A program made the translations under genes and the position numbers. Shown in pieces: positions 55,403-63,954 of a stretch of DNA of 64,000 nucleotides (positions are counted from its first letter, which is position 1; every line of letters starts with the position of its first letter). Origin of the DNA: Leisingera sp. ANG59 (lineage in GTDB: Bacteria; Pseudomonadota; Alphaproteobacteria; Rhodobacterales; Rhodobacteraceae). Location: the NCBI RefSeq assembly GCF_013317235.1, contig NZ_WLCM01000008.1, positions 101,532 through 165,531 on the forward strand. Direction: 5' to 3'. The notes below the pieces were generated by a model. The model did no database searches and was not told the DNA's origin. It worked only from the letters and a program-made list of their open reading frames with translations.

Positions 55403-56179
55403 ATGGCACAATTCGACACCATCCGCTCTGCCGCAGGCGCCCGCGCCCAGCAGATTGATGAGGGCCTGCGCGCCCATATGAACAAAGTCTATGCCACCAT
55501 GTCGGCAGGCACGTTCATCACCTTCCTGGCCGCCTGGGCGATTGCCGGGCTGGCGGTCACTTCGGACCCGGCCAACGCCGTGGCCCAGCTGAGCGCTGAC
55601 AAGTACCTGACCAACATCGGCTATGCGCTGTACGCGTCGCCGCTGAAGTGGGTCATCATGTTTGCACCGCTGGCCTTTATCTTCGGCATCGGCGCTGCCG
55701 CCAACCGCATGTCCGCAGCCGGCGTGCAGCTGCTGTTCTATGTCTTCGCGACCGTGATGGGCCTGTCGATCAGCTCGATCTTCCTGGTCTTCACCGGCGA
55801 AAGCATCGTGCAGGTGTTCCTGATCACCTCCATCGCCTTTGCGGGCCTGTCGCTGGTGGGCTATACCACCAAGAAGGACCTTTCGGGCATGGGCGCCTTC
55901 CTGATTATGGGCCTGATCGGCCTGATCGTGGCCTCAATCGTCAACATCTTCCTGGCGTCCTCCGCCATGGCGTTTGCGATCTCGGTGATCGGTCTGCTGA
56001 TCTTTGCGGGCCTGACCGCATATGACACCCAGCGCATCAAGAACGACTACCTGCAGATGGCCCACGCGGGCGACCAGGAGTGGCTGGCAAAGTCCGCGAT
56101 CATGGGCGCGCTGAGCCTCTATCTGGACTTCATCAACATGTTCATGATGCTGCTCCAGCTGCTTGGCAACCGCGAATAA
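55403..56179 (+). CDS. Bax inhibitor-1/YccA family membrane protein
   Basis: A 258-residue, seven-helix inner-membrane protein. The soluble N-terminus (MAQFDTIRSAAGARAQQIDE, GLRAHMNKVYATMSAGTFIT) leads into helices ending with FAGLTAYDTQRIKNDYLQMA, which carries the UPF0005 aspartates, and ALSLYLDFINMFMMLLQLLG, the family signature with a membrane-embedded Asp. Relatives act as pH-sensitive Ca2+ leak channels or modulate FtsH. GGAGA lies 11 bases before the ATG at 55403; the frame upstream is unrelated. A terminator follows directly. Confidence 0.92.
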   Translation: MAQFDTIRSAAGARAQQIDEGLRAHMNKVYATMSAGTFITFLAAWAIAGLAVTSDPANAVAQLSADKYLTNIGYALYASPLKWVIMFAPLAFIFGIGAAANRMSAAGVQLLFYVFATVMGLSISSIFLVFTGESIVQVFLITSIAFAGLSLVGYTTKKDLSGMGAFLIMGLIGLIVASIVNIFLASSAMAFAISVIGLLIFAGLTAYDTQRIKNDYLQMAHAGDQEWLAKSAIMGALSLYLDFINMFMMLLQLLGNRE

Positions 56180-56203
56180 CCGCAGGCCACACACCAAAAC
56201 AGC

Positions 56204-56235
56204 AAGGGGCGGATCACAAGGATCCGCCCCTTTTC
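56204..56235 (+). terminator. Intrinsic terminator of the Bax inhibitor-1 gene
   Basis: GGGGCGGATC, loop ACAAG, GATCCGCCCC, then TTTTC: a textbook stem and T-run 24 bases past the stop. Confidence 0.9.
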
Positions 56236-56265
56236 ATTTGGACAACAATAACAAGGGGAACACCC

Positions 56266-56739
56266 ATGAAAATCATTGAGATCCCGGCGGCAGAGGCAGA
56301 CCGTTTGCTGCCGCTTCTGCAGGACCTTCACGCCCTGCACGCCGAGCATCAGCCGGAGCGCCACGTTCCAGCGCCCGGCAGCAGCGATCTGGCCGCCTGG
56401 CTGCAGGACTGGCTGCAGCAGGACAACGTCTTTGCCCTGGCCGCAGAAAGCCCCCAGGGGGCGCTGCTGGGCTATCTTATCTATGAATTGCAGGACCGCC
56501 CCGCCCTGCCCGTCCGCGCCGCCGAGAAACGCGCCATGCTACACCACATCTCGGTGACCGAAGCCTGGCGCCGGATGGGCGTCGGCAAGGCGCTGGTGGA
56601 GGCGATGAAGACGCGGGCGCTGGCAGAGGGCGCCACGGTGATTGCGGCCACCTATGCGCCGTTCAACAGCGCCTCGGCGGCGCTGATGCAGGGCATGGGG
56701 ATGGAACCGGTGCTGACCGTGGCAGAGTGGCGCGCCTGA
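56266..56739 (+). CDS. GNAT family N-acetyltransferase
   Basis: A 157-residue GNAT protein beginning MKIIEIPAAEADRLLPLLQD. RAMLHHISVTEAWRRMGVGK, then ALVEAMKTRALAEGATVIAA, contains the acetyl-CoA loop RRMGVGKAL near residues 103-111. NSASAALMQGMGMEPVLTVA is the C-terminal strand region. The acceptor is unknown. AAGGGG lies 9 bases before the ATG, after the terminator of the previous gene, so it has its own promoter. It converges with the secreted protein at 56742, with two bases between stops. Confidence 0.85.
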   Translation: MKIIEIPAAEADRLLPLLQDLHALHAEHQPERHVPAPGSSDLAAWLQDWLQQDNVFALAAESPQGALLGYLIYELQDRPALPVRAAEKRAMLHHISVTEAWRRMGVGKALVEAMKTRALAEGATVIAATYAPFNSASAALMQGMGMEPVLTVAEWRA

Positions 56740-56741
56740 GG

Positions 56742-57146
56742 TCAGGAACCGGAACAATCAAGACCGGCGGAGATGGCAAATGCCCCCTGCCGGCCTGCAA
56801 CCTTACGGAGGGTTCCCTCCATGCGGCAGCCAGAGGCGCTGCGGAGCAGCTCACTCAGCTCCGCCTCCGCGATTTCGGGCAGAACCGGCACCGGGCTGGT
56901 TTCAGGGACGCTCAGCACCGCCACACCGGCACTGCCTGAGCGCACTAGGTTCAACGCCAGCCTGCGCCCGTTCAAGCGCACAAAGCTTGCTTCCAGCGCC
57001 TCTCCCTGCCGCGGTGCTCCCGCCGCAACCGGCAAGGGTATTGCAGTGACGGGCGGTGGCAACGGCACCGCCACCTTTGCCTCAAAGAAACTTGAGACCG
57101 GTGCCCCGGCCAATGACAGTACCGCTGCCAGCAACAAAACCCTCAC
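56742..57146 (-). CDS. Secreted hypothetical protein
   Basis: A 134-residue exported protein. MRVLLLAAVLSLAGAPVSSF is a signal peptide, followed by a Pro/Val/Ala-rich stretch (VAVPLPPPVTAIPLPVAAGA). The globular part has LRSASGCRMEGTLRKVAGRQ, then AISAGLDCSGS with two Cys that could pair. Translation starts at GTG (57144-57146) with GGTGG about 8 bases ahead. Similar short secreted proteins occur in Rhodobacterales without assigned function. Monocistronic. Confidence 0.65.
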   Translation of the reverse strand: MRVLLLAAVLSLAGAPVSSFFEAKVAVPLPPPVTAIPLPVAAGAPRQGEALEASFVRLNGRRLALNLVRSGSAGVAVLSVPETSPVPVLPEIAEAELSELLRSASGCRMEGTLRKVAGRQGAFAISAGLDCSGS

Positions 57147-57285
57147 AACACATCCACCCGTTTACTTTTACCCACGGTTGTCAGTCTAATCGGCAAATGG
57201 GGCAACAAGATGCCGGGCTGTCGGGTAATCCCCGCGGCATTTTCCAACAATTGAAGGCAGCAGGCAGATGAAGCAGCCCGCATCC

Positions 57286-57321
57286 CAAAAGAAAACGGGC
57301 CGCGCTGCGCGCGACCCGTTT
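57286..57321 (-). terminator. Intrinsic terminator after rpmG
   Basis: On the minus strand AAACGGGTCGCGC, a short loop and CGCGGCCCGTTTTC with a following TTTT. It lies 26 bases past the rpmG stop. Confidence 0.8.
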
Positions 57322-57346
57322 CCGGAAATCATCTCGTAAGGAAGGC

Positions 57347-57514
57347 TTACTTGATTTTGCCTTCTTTGTACTCGACGTGCTTGCGCACAACCGGGTCATA
57401 CTTACGCACAACCATTTTCTCGGTCATGGTGCGTGCGTTTTTCTTGGTCACATAGAAGTGGCCGGTGCCCGCGCTCGAGTTCAGGCGGATCTTGATGGTG
57501 GTCGGCTTCGCCAT
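57347..57514 (-). CDS. rpmG: Ribosomal protein bL33
   Basis: A 55-residue large-subunit protein: [20 protein letters not shown], then [20 protein letters not shown] and [15 protein letters not shown]. This is a complete bL33 of the zinc-free (C-minus) type, since the four Cys of the zinc ribbon are absent. The longer upstream reading is unrelated to the family. Monocistronic with a clear terminator. Confidence 0.97.
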   Translation of the reverse strand: MAKPTTIKIRLNSSAGTGHFYVTKKNARTMTEKMVVRKYDPVVRKHVEYKEGKIK

Positions 57515-57775
57515 GGTGCTTCTCCTGCGTCCGAAAAGGCAGGGGCCTCTCGGTAAATTCCTATCTGAAGCCCGGCTTTTACCCGCCCTGCGCCCCAAGT
57601 CAACAGCCAAATCGCCCGGAACTCACCCCGGAAGGCCGATTCTGCCTCCCCGGGAGGCGGAACCGGGGCTTCAAGCGGCTTCCCCCAGCAAGGACGCGGT
57701 GAAACATGGCCTTAACAGCTGTTTGCCCCATTTCATCGGCATACCTAGCCGCGCCACACACCGAAAGCCCTGCCG

Positions 57776-59359
57776 ATGCCTGAGCACAGGGAACCCCGCC
57801 AGACAGATCCGCAGCCGAATCTTCTGGTGCGCGCTGTCGCGGGCTTCACGATCTCTCTGCGTTACAAGCTTCTGGCAGCCTTTCTGACCGGAACCGGATT
57901 GGTGATTGCCCTCGCTCTGCTTGGATTGCAAACACTGCAGCAAGCGAACGAGCGGACCAAGCAGCTGATCCGAGACCAGCAGCAGATCGCGGCTTATAAC
58001 CGGTTTTATCAAAGCGCGGGCGACGCGCTGGCCTTTGCACTTGCCAGCATTTCAGAAACACCAGGACGCATGGGACTGCCTGCGGCACAGGCCTTGAATG
58101 AAGCCAATGACCTGACGGTCATTGTCGCCCGCCATGTGCGGCAAGTGGAGCGGCAGAACCTGCCCCGGGACGAGCGGCTGTCCGACCTGCAGCGGACTGC
58201 GCAGCGCCTGCCGCCTGCCGCATCAGCCCTTGCACAGGCGCGTCAGACCGGCGGCACAGCGCGTGTGGCTGACCTGGTCGAAAAGCAGTTCACCCCGATC
58301 GCCCTGAGCATTCAGCGCGATGCCTATACAATCGCCAAGGATATTGAGGCCCGGATGAACCTGCGCGCACAAGAGACCGCACGGGCCTACGTCCGCGCCC
58401 GGGCCTTGGTCATCGGGGCGAGCGTGGCCGCGGTTCTGCTATCGCTGCTCGCGGGCTATGCAATTTCCTCCTCCGTGCTGTGGCCGGTGGAGCAGATCGG
58501 CCGCACCCTGAGTGCTGTCGCCTCCGGGAATTTCACGGCCAAGGCCACGGTTCCCAACCGGGATGAATTCGGCGGGCTGGCACGGAACGTGAACAGCATG
58601 AGCCGGGAGCTGGGCGCCCTGTACGAGGAGGTCAATGCGCAGAAGGAGGAGCTGCAATCCTGGAACAGCCAGCTGGAGCGCAAGGTGGCGCAGCAGGTCG
58701 CCGAACTGGAGCGGACTAACCGGCTGCGCCGCTTCCTGCCGGAGCCGGTGGCGCAGATGATCGTGGAGGCGGGCAGCGGCAGCACCCTGCTGAACAGCCA
58801 GCGCCGCACCGTGACGGTTCTGTTTGCCGACCTGCGCGGCTTTACCGCCTTTGCCAGCGCGGTTGCGCCGGAGCAGGTGATTGCTGCGCTCAACGCCTTC
58901 CACCAGGCCGCCGGTCCGCTGATTGAACAGGCAGGCGGCACGCTGGAGCGGTTCCTGGGCGACGGCCTGCTGGTACTGTTCAACGCGCCGCTGCCCTGCG
59001 AGGACCCGGCCGGGCAGGCGCTGGCGCTGGCGCAGCAGATGCAGGCGGCCTTTCCCGGCGCCCTGAGACTGTTTCAAACCGGCGGCAGCCGGATCGGACT
59101 GGGGATCGGGCTTGCCACCGGCGAGGCGACGCTGGGCCAGATCGGTTTCGAAGGGCGGCTGGACTATGCGGCAATCGGCGCGGCGCCGAACCTGGCGGCC
59201 CGGCTCTGCGAGCAGGCGCAAAGCGGGCAGATCCTGCTGTGCGAGGCCACCGCCCAGGCCATTGGCGCCGGCCTGCAGAAAGCCGGCAGTTTCGAGTTGA
59301 AGGGCATACCCGGAGCAGCCGCTGCCTATGAACCGGAAAAACGCGCAGAAGGCCTGTAA
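57776..59359 (+). CDS. HAMP-linked class III adenylate/guanylate cyclase
   Basis: A 527-residue membrane sensor. A helix at about 32-54 (YKLLAAFLTGTGLVIALALL) is followed by a periplasmic helical sensor domain, a second helix at about 212-230 (VIGASVAAVLLSLLAGYAIS), a HAMP domain, a coiled coil (ELGALYEEVNAQKEELQSWN) and a class III cyclase domain from about 345. TVTVLFADLRGFTAFASAVA has the first metal Asp; TLERFLGDGLLVLFNAPLPC has the second; GLGIGLATGEATLGQIGF and LDYAAIGAAPNLAARLCE follow. Both metal aspartates are present, so it is probably active. The last six codons overlap the 3' end of rnpB on the other strand. Confidence 0.9.
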   Translation: MPEHREPRQTDPQPNLLVRAVAGFTISLRYKLLAAFLTGTGLVIALALLGLQTLQQANERTKQLIRDQQQIAAYNRFYQSAGDALAFALASISETPGRMGLPAAQALNEANDLTVIVARHVRQVERQNLPRDERLSDLQRTAQRLPPAASALAQARQTGGTARVADLVEKQFTPIALSIQRDAYTIAKDIEARMNLRAQETARAYVRARALVIGASVAAVLLSLLAGYAISSSVLWPVEQIGRTLSAVASGNFTAKATVPNRDEFGGLARNVNSMSRELGALYEEVNAQKEELQSWNSQLERKVAQQVAELERTNRLRRFLPEPVAQMIVEAGSGSTLLNSQRRTVTVLFADLRGFTAFASAVAPEQVIAALNAFHQAAGPLIEQAGGTLERFLGDGLLVLFNAPLPCEDPAGQALALAQQMQAAFPGALRLFQTGGSRIGLGIGLATGEATLGQIGFEGRLDYAAIGAAPNLAARLCEQAQSGQILLCEATAQAIGAGLQKAGSFELKGIPGAAAAYEPEKRAEGL

Positions 59360-59752
59360 GCCGGATCCTGTCCCCCCTGCCCCGTAAGGCAGGGATCGAT
59401 GGCCATTCATCTAGGCGGCGCATTGCTGCGCCGCTCAAGCTGCCAACCCGGTCCCTCTCGGCTGAAGCGAACCTAGCGGCGGTATCCCGGCGGACCGGAA
59501 CCAGCCCGCGCGGGGACCCTATTTGGCATTGCTCCCGGTGGGGCTTGCCGTGCCGCCCCTGTTGCCAGGGGCGCGGTGGGCTCTTACCCCACCGTTTCAC
59601 CCTTACCAGCCCGGAGGCTGGCGGTCTGTTTTCTGTGGCGCTTTCCGTCGGGTTTCCCCGCCCGGGCGTTACCCGGCACCGCTGCTTCATGGAGTCCGGA
59701 CTTTCCTCGCGGAGCGGACGCTCCCCGCGGCCATCCAGCCTTCTGCGCGAGG
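59342..59752 (-). ncRNA. rnpB: RNase P RNA (class A)
   Basis: The catalytic RNA of RNase P, which trims tRNA 5' leaders. On the minus strand it begins near 59750 with CGCGCAGAAGGC, the 5' strand of P1, which is fully complementary to GCCTTCTGCGCG at 59353-59342, so both ends are fixed. The conserved 5' core reads GAGGAAAGTCCGGACTCCAT, and ACAGAAAACAGACCGCC follows in the CR region. The 3' core has GGTAAGGGTGAAACGGTGGG, AGAGCCCACCGC and the terminal GGACAGGATCCGGCTTACAG. Length is about 410 bases, normal for alphaproteobacteria. Its 3' end overlaps the cyclase coding end antisense. Confidence 0.97.
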
Positions 59753-59812
59753 GGAGGCGTAGGAACAACGGCGCACGGCGTCAAGCGGATAGTACAGAAC
59801 CAGGCCGTTCCT

Positions 59813-60475
59813 TCAGGCGAGCGGCAGGAAGTCTTCGGCCGTGAGCGGACCGCGCGCCCAGGGGCGGAACCGGAGGCGCACGGCGGCCAGCAGCGTTTCA
59901 TCATCTGAAGGCGCCGTGAAACCGGCGGTGGCGGCGGCGGCGCGGAAGTGCGCGAAGGTCACCGTCTGCGGCAGAGGTGCGCCCCCGCCATCCGCAGCCA
60001 GGCCCTGCCGGGCCAGGCGCGCCCAGTCAAAGCGGGGGCCGGGGTCGCACTTTCTCCCCGGCGCCATGCAGGAATGACCGATCACCCCCTCAGGCGGAAT
60101 GTCCCGGCGCTGCATGATGCCGCGCATCAGCGCCTCAAGCGCCGCCATCTGCGGTTCGCTGAACGGGTGGCTGCCGAGGTTGTCGAGTTCGATGCCGATG
60201 GAGCGGGAATTGATGTCTTCCTGCCCTGCCCACTCGCCTGCGCCTGCATGCCAGGCGCGGCAGTCTTCTGCCACCATCTGCCATAGGGTGCCGTCTGCAC
60301 CAATCAGGTAGTGGGCAGAAACCTCCGCAACCGGATCGCACAGCCGCTCCAGTGCGGCCTCAGCGGTCTCCATGGCGGTGTAGTGCAAAACAATCAGGGA
60401 CGGCGTCAGGCCGTCCCTGCGGGGCCCGAAGTTCGGGCTGGGATGCCAGAGGGCGCCTGACTGATCAGGCGTCAT
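59813..60475 (-). CDS. AmpD-like N-acetylmuramoyl-L-alanine amidase
   Basis: A 220-residue zinc amidase (Amidase_2 fold) cleaving the lactyl-Ala bond of muropeptides. GLTPSLIVLHYTAMETAEAA carries the first zinc His; CRAWHAGAGEWAGQEDINSR the WHAG motif; SRSIGIELDNLGSHPFSEPQ the catalytic Glu region; and GVIGHSCMAPGRKCDPGPRF the second His and the third ligand Asp. AmpD has the same GHSDIAPGRKxDPG pattern. A Pro-rich tail with a weak peptidoglycan-binding helix pair (ETLLAAVRLRFRPWARGPLT) follows. No signal peptide, so it may act on recycled cytosolic muropeptides. Its ATG overlaps the stop of the Excalibur gene by one base. Confidence 0.9.
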   Translation of the reverse strand: MTPDQSGALWHPSPNFGPRRDGLTPSLIVLHYTAMETAEAALERLCDPVAEVSAHYLIGADGTLWQMVAEDCRAWHAGAGEWAGQEDINSRSIGIELDNLGSHPFSEPQMAALEALMRGIMQRRDIPPEGVIGHSCMAPGRKCDPGPRFDWARLARQGLAADGGGAPLPQTVTFAHFRAAAATAGFTAPSDDETLLAAVRLRFRPWARGPLTAEDFLPLA

Positions 60476-61254
60476 CAGTTCTGGACGGCCAGCCGGTAGG
60501 GGGCCGGATCCCAGCCGCAGGCAAAACCGTCGCCATCCGGGTCCAGCGCCTTGCGGTCGCGCTCCGGGCCGCCGCTCTCGAGGAAGGCAACCTGGGCCTG
60601 GTCCGGCGAAGCGAATTCGGCGCAGTTGCGCGCGCTGCGGGCCTTCAGGTTGATGCCTGCGCGGGTGTAGAGGCGCACGCCCTTGGGGTTGGAGGTGCTG
60701 AGCGCGTATTTGACGATGTTCGGCCCGCTATCGCCGGCGCGTTCCGGCACCGCGGTCGGCTGCACCTGCTGGTACTGCGACCGCTGGCGCTGCAACCGCT
60801 CAGCATCGCTTTCGATGGACTGGCGCGAGGCCACTGCCTCAAAGTCGTTCTCGTCGGAAATGCCCGCGTTGCCGCTCATCTGCGGCGCCGGGTTGGCGGG
60901 GCTGGCATCCAGCGGCGCCGTGCCGGAAGTGCTGCGGGACGCGGCAAGGGCGGCCTCGGTCTGGCGGGCAATATCGGCGTCGCTGGAAGACACCGCAGCG
61001 GTGCTGAAGGTGCCGGCCGTGGTATTGGAGCCGCTGCTGCGCGGCGCAGCCCCTGACGGGGACGGCACGGACTCTGTCGATACCCGTGCAGGCGGCACCA
61101 GCGGATCGCCATTGATGGTCGTGCCGGCGGCCGGCGGCGGTGCAAACGGGTCGCCGTCGATGCCAACGCCCGCGGCGCTGTCCGGAACCTGAGGGGAACA
61201 GGCAGCCATAACCAGAAGGCTGCCTGCGGCGGCGTAAGATGCGAATGCGCGCAT
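60475..61254 (-). CDS. Excalibur-domain lipoprotein
   Basis: A 259-residue exported lipoprotein. MRAFASYAAAGSLLVMAACS ends in lipobox MAAC (Cys19). A long low-complexity Ser/Ala/Pro-rich linker (about 20-170) precedes YALSTSNPKGVRLYTRAGIN, which carries a conserved positively charged segment, and RKALDPDGDGFACGWDPAPY, an Excalibur calcium-binding-type motif (DxDxDGxACE-like). It probably tethers to the inner or outer membrane and reaches the cell wall through the linker. The amidase start overlaps its stop as TGATG, so a cell-envelope operon is likely. Confidence 0.82.
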   Translation of the reverse strand: MRAFASYAAAGSLLVMAACSPQVPDSAAGVGIDGDPFAPPPAAGTTINGDPLVPPARVSTESVPSPSGAAPRSSGSNTTAGTFSTAAVSSSDADIARQTEAALAASRSTSGTAPLDASPANPAPQMSGNAGISDENDFEAVASRQSIESDAERLQRQRSQYQQVQPTAVPERAGDSGPNIVKYALSTSNPKGVRLYTRAGINLKARSARNCAEFASPDQAQVAFLESGGPERDRKALDPDGDGFACGWDPAPYRLAVQN

Positions 61255-61294
61255 GGGGTACCTGTCAGCTCTGCTCAATTGCTTGCGCAGAGGT

Positions 61295-62782
61295 TTACCA
61301 CCATTGCTGCGGCTTGGCTACAAAGCCGGCCGCATTCTCCAGCGCATAGGCAGTGTTCAGCAGATCGCCCTCTTCCCAGGGTTTGCCAATGAGCTGCAGA
61401 CCCAGCGGCAGGCCTTGGGAATCCAAGCCTGCAGGCACCGCAACACCGGGCAGGCCTGCCAGATTCACGGTAACGGTAAAGACGTCGTTCAGATACATCT
61501 GCACCGGATCCGCCTCGGTCATCTCGCCCAGGCCAAAGGCCGCGGACGGGGTGGCGGGGGTCAGGATCGCATCGACGCCGGCAGCAAAGGCGTCCTCGAA
61601 GTCCTTCTTGATCAGGGTGCGGACGCGGCGGGCGCGGTTGTAATAGGCGTCGTAGAAGCCTGCCGACAGCACGTAGGTGCCGACCATGACGCGGCGTTGC
61701 ACCTCATGGCCGAAGCCCTCGGCGCGGGTCTTCTCGTACATCTCGGTGATGCCGTCGCCCGCTTCCAGCGTGGCGCGGCGGCCGTAGCGGACACCGTCGT
61801 AACGCGCCAGGTTCGAAGACGCCTCTGCCGGGGCAATCACGTAATAGGCGGGCAGCGCATATTTGGTGTGGGGCAGCGAGATATCGACGATCTCGGCACC
61901 GGCTGCTTTCAGCATCTCGGCGCCGTCGGCCCACAGCTTCCCGATCTCGCCCGGCATGCCGTCCATGCGGTATTCCTTGGGGATACCGATCTTCTTGCCG
62001 CGGATGTCGCCGGTCAGCATCGCTTCGAAATCCGGCACCGCCAGTTCGGCAGAGGTCGAATCCTTGGGGTCGTGGCCGCACATGGCTTCCAGCATGATGG
62101 CAGCATCACGCACCGATTTGGTCATCGGCCCGGCCTGATCCAGCGAGGAGGCAAAGGCGACAATGCCCCAGCGCGAGCAGCGGCCGTAGGTCGGCTTGAT
62201 GCCGACGGTGCCGGTAAAGGCCGCAGGCTGGCGGATCGAGCCGCCGGTGTCGGTGCCGGTGGCCGCCAGGCAGAGGTCGGCGGCAACGGCAGATGCGGAG
62301 CCGCCGGAGGAGCCGCCCGGGGTCAGCTGGGCGTCGTCATTGCCGCGGCGCCAGGGGCTGACGGCATTGCCGTAGACGGAGGTTTCGTTGGAGGAGCCCA
62401 TGGCGAACTCATCCATGTTCAGCTTGCCCAGCATGACGGAACCGGCATCGGCCAGTTTCTGCGAAACCGTGGATTCATACTCCGGCTTGAAGCCTTCGAG
62501 GATCTTCGAGGCCGCCTGCGAGGGCACGCCTTTGGTGCAGAACAAGTCCTTGATGCCGACCGGCAGGCCGCACATGGAGGGGGCACCGCCCGCCTTGATG
62601 CGCTCGTCCGCAGCCTTGGCACGTTCCATTGCAATCTCGGGCGTCTTGTGCACGAAAGCATTGAGCGCATCAGCCGCGTCTATCGCCTTAAGGCAGGCTT
62701 CGGTCAGTTCAACGGAAGTGGTTTCGCCCTTGCGCAGCGCGTCGCGGGCCTCTGCCAGGCCCAGTTTGTTCAGATCGCTCAT
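61295..62782 (-). CDS. gatA: Glutamyl-tRNA(Gln)/aspartyl-tRNA(Asn) amidotransferase subunit A
   Basis: A 495-residue amidase-signature subunit that releases ammonia from glutamine for transamidation of mischarged Glu-tRNA(Gln) and often Asp-tRNA(Asn). The catalytic Lys is in [40 protein letters not shown] contains the cis-Ser and Ser nucleophile (GGSSGG-SA), followed by [20 protein letters not shown]. The C-terminal half has [20 protein letters not shown] and [19 protein letters not shown]. Length is normal. gatC lies 5 bases upstream; gatB is not in the window. Confidence 0.97.
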   Translation of the reverse strand: MSDLNKLGLAEARDALRKGETTSVELTEACLKAIDAADALNAFVHKTPEIAMERAKAADERIKAGGAPSMCGLPVGIKDLFCTKGVPSQAASKILEGFKPEYESTVSQKLADAGSVMLGKLNMDEFAMGSSNETSVYGNAVSPWRRGNDDAQLTPGGSSGGSASAVAADLCLAATGTDTGGSIRQPAAFTGTVGIKPTYGRCSRWGIVAFASSLDQAGPMTKSVRDAAIMLEAMCGHDPKDSTSAELAVPDFEAMLTGDIRGKKIGIPKEYRMDGMPGEIGKLWADGAEMLKAAGAEIVDISLPHTKYALPAYYVIAPAEASSNLARYDGVRYGRRATLEAGDGITEMYEKTRAEGFGHEVQRRVMVGTYVLSAGFYDAYYNRARRVRTLIKKDFEDAFAAGVDAILTPATPSAAFGLGEMTEADPVQMYLNDVFTVTVNLAGLPGVAVPAGLDSQGLPLGLQLIGKPWEEGDLLNTAYALENAAGFVAKPQQWW

Positions 62783-62787
62783 GTGTC

Positions 62788-63075
62788 TTACTCCACGACT
62801 TTGGGCACTGCGAAGAAGCCTTCGCGGGCGTCCGGCGCATTGGCCAGAACCTTGTCCTGCTGGCTGCCGTCGGTGACTTCATCCGCGCGGCGCTTGAGGC
62901 GCTGCGGGGTGACGGAGGTCATCGGCTCGACGCCCTCGACATCCACCTCGTTCAGTTGCTCGATGAAGCCCAGGATGTTGTTGAACTCGTCTGCCAGCGC
63001 CGGCAGCGCGTCGTCCTCGACCTTGATCCGGGCCAGTTTGGCCACCTTGGCGGCGGTGCTTTGGTCAATCGACAT
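62788..63075 (-). CDS. gatC: Amidotransferase subunit C
   Basis: A 95-residue GatC, the tether that wraps around GatA and Gat[21 protein letters not shown], then [40 protein letters not shown] and [20 protein letters not shown] match the family across its length, including the C-terminal GFFxVPKVVE. The ATG at 63075 is used; the open frame continues to 63105 without a better start. gatC-gatA form an operon with a 5-base gap. It is divergent from the UPF0173 gene. Confidence 0.96.
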   Translation of the reverse strand: MSIDQSTAAKVAKLARIKVEDDALPALADEFNNILGFIEQLNEVDVEGVEPMTSVTPQRLKRRADEVTDGSQQDKVLANAPDAREGFFAVPKVVE

Positions 63076-63261
63076 GGAAACCCTCATCTGGTGTTGGGTA
63101 GGCATTTACCGCCGTGCCGCCTGCGCTGCAAGCCGGCATGGGGCGTTCGCTGCGTTGCGCCGGCTTAACGGCGCCAGCGCGGCAAATTATCCGCAGGCTT
63201 CAATTCCATTTCGCAACAGGCCTGTTAGGCTTCCGCCAAGGACAACGGGAGGAGAAATGCG

Positions 63262-63954
63262 ATGAAGATCATTTGGCTGGGCCATGGCTCATTCCGTATC
63301 GAAACAGGCGGCCTGGCGCTGCTGGTGGACCCCTGGCTGAGCGGCAACCCGGTGCTGCCGGAAGGCCAGCACGAAGCGGCGATTGCGGGCGCTACCCATA
63401 TTCTGCTGACCCATGTGCATTTCGACCATGTGGTGGACGTGCTGCCGCTGGCAAAACGGCTGGAGGTGCCGGTGGTCGGGCAATACGACCTGATGGGCCT
63501 TTGGGGCGAGACCGAGGGCGTGCAGACCACCGGCTTCAACAAGGGCGGCACGGTGGACCTGGGCGGGGTCAAGGTTGCGATGGTACCGGCCTCGCACAGC
63601 TCCACCTTCAACACCCAGGACGGCCTGCGCACCGGCGGTTCGGAAGTGGGTTATATGCTGATGGCGGAAGGCAAGACGGTCTATCTGTCCGGCGACACCG
63701 CGATCATGGCCGACATGGAGTGGATGGGCGATTACTACAAACCGGACGTTGGCATCCTGTCGGCGGGCGGCCATTTCACCATGGACATGAATCAGGCGGC
63801 CTACGCGGCCAAGCGGTACTTCAACTTCAAGACGGTGATTCCCTGCCACTACAAGAGCTTCCCGGTCCTGGAGCGGGACGCCAAGGATCTGATCGAAGGG
63901 CTGCCCGGCGTCGATGTCATCGAGCCGGAAGTGATGAAGGCGATCGAAATCTGA
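63262..63954 (+). CDS. UPF0173 metallo-beta-lactamase-fold hydrolase
   Basis: A 230-residue metal-dependent hydrolase of the UPF0173/YtkL type. IIWLGHGSFRIETGGLALLV, then LVDPWLSGNP open the fold; ILLTHVHFDHVVDVLPLAKR carries the H-x-H-x-D-H zinc motif in the form HVHFDH; VAMVPASHSSTFNTQ and VYLSGDTAIMADMEWMGDYY give further ligands; VIPCHYKSFPVLERDAKDLI supplies the last His. Substrate is unknown for the family. GGGAGGAGAAATGCG precedes the ATG. The first zinc motif usually reads THGHxDH; the Val here is a small variation. The gene is complete, ending 46 bases before the window end. Confidence 0.9.
   Translation: MKIIWLGHGSFRIETGGLALLVDPWLSGNPVLPEGQHEAAIAGATHILLTHVHFDHVVDVLPLAKRLEVPVVGQYDLMGLWGETEGVQTTGFNKGGTVDLGGVKVAMVPASHSSTFNTQDGLRTGGSEVGYMLMAEGKTVYLSGDTAIMADMEWMGDYYKPDVGILSAGGHFTMDMNQAAYAAKRYFNFKTVIPCHYKSFPVLERDAKDLIEGLPGVDVIEPEVMKAIEI

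Noticed and set aside
58980..59768. Minus-strand frame across rnpB
   Set aside because: It covers the structured RNase P RNA and the antisense of the cyclase domain; RNA features explain the sequence.
61253..63265. 670-codon open frame on the plus strand opposite gatA and gatC
   Set aside because: Antisense shadow of highly conserved genes; its translation is low-complexity Gly/Ala/Arg.
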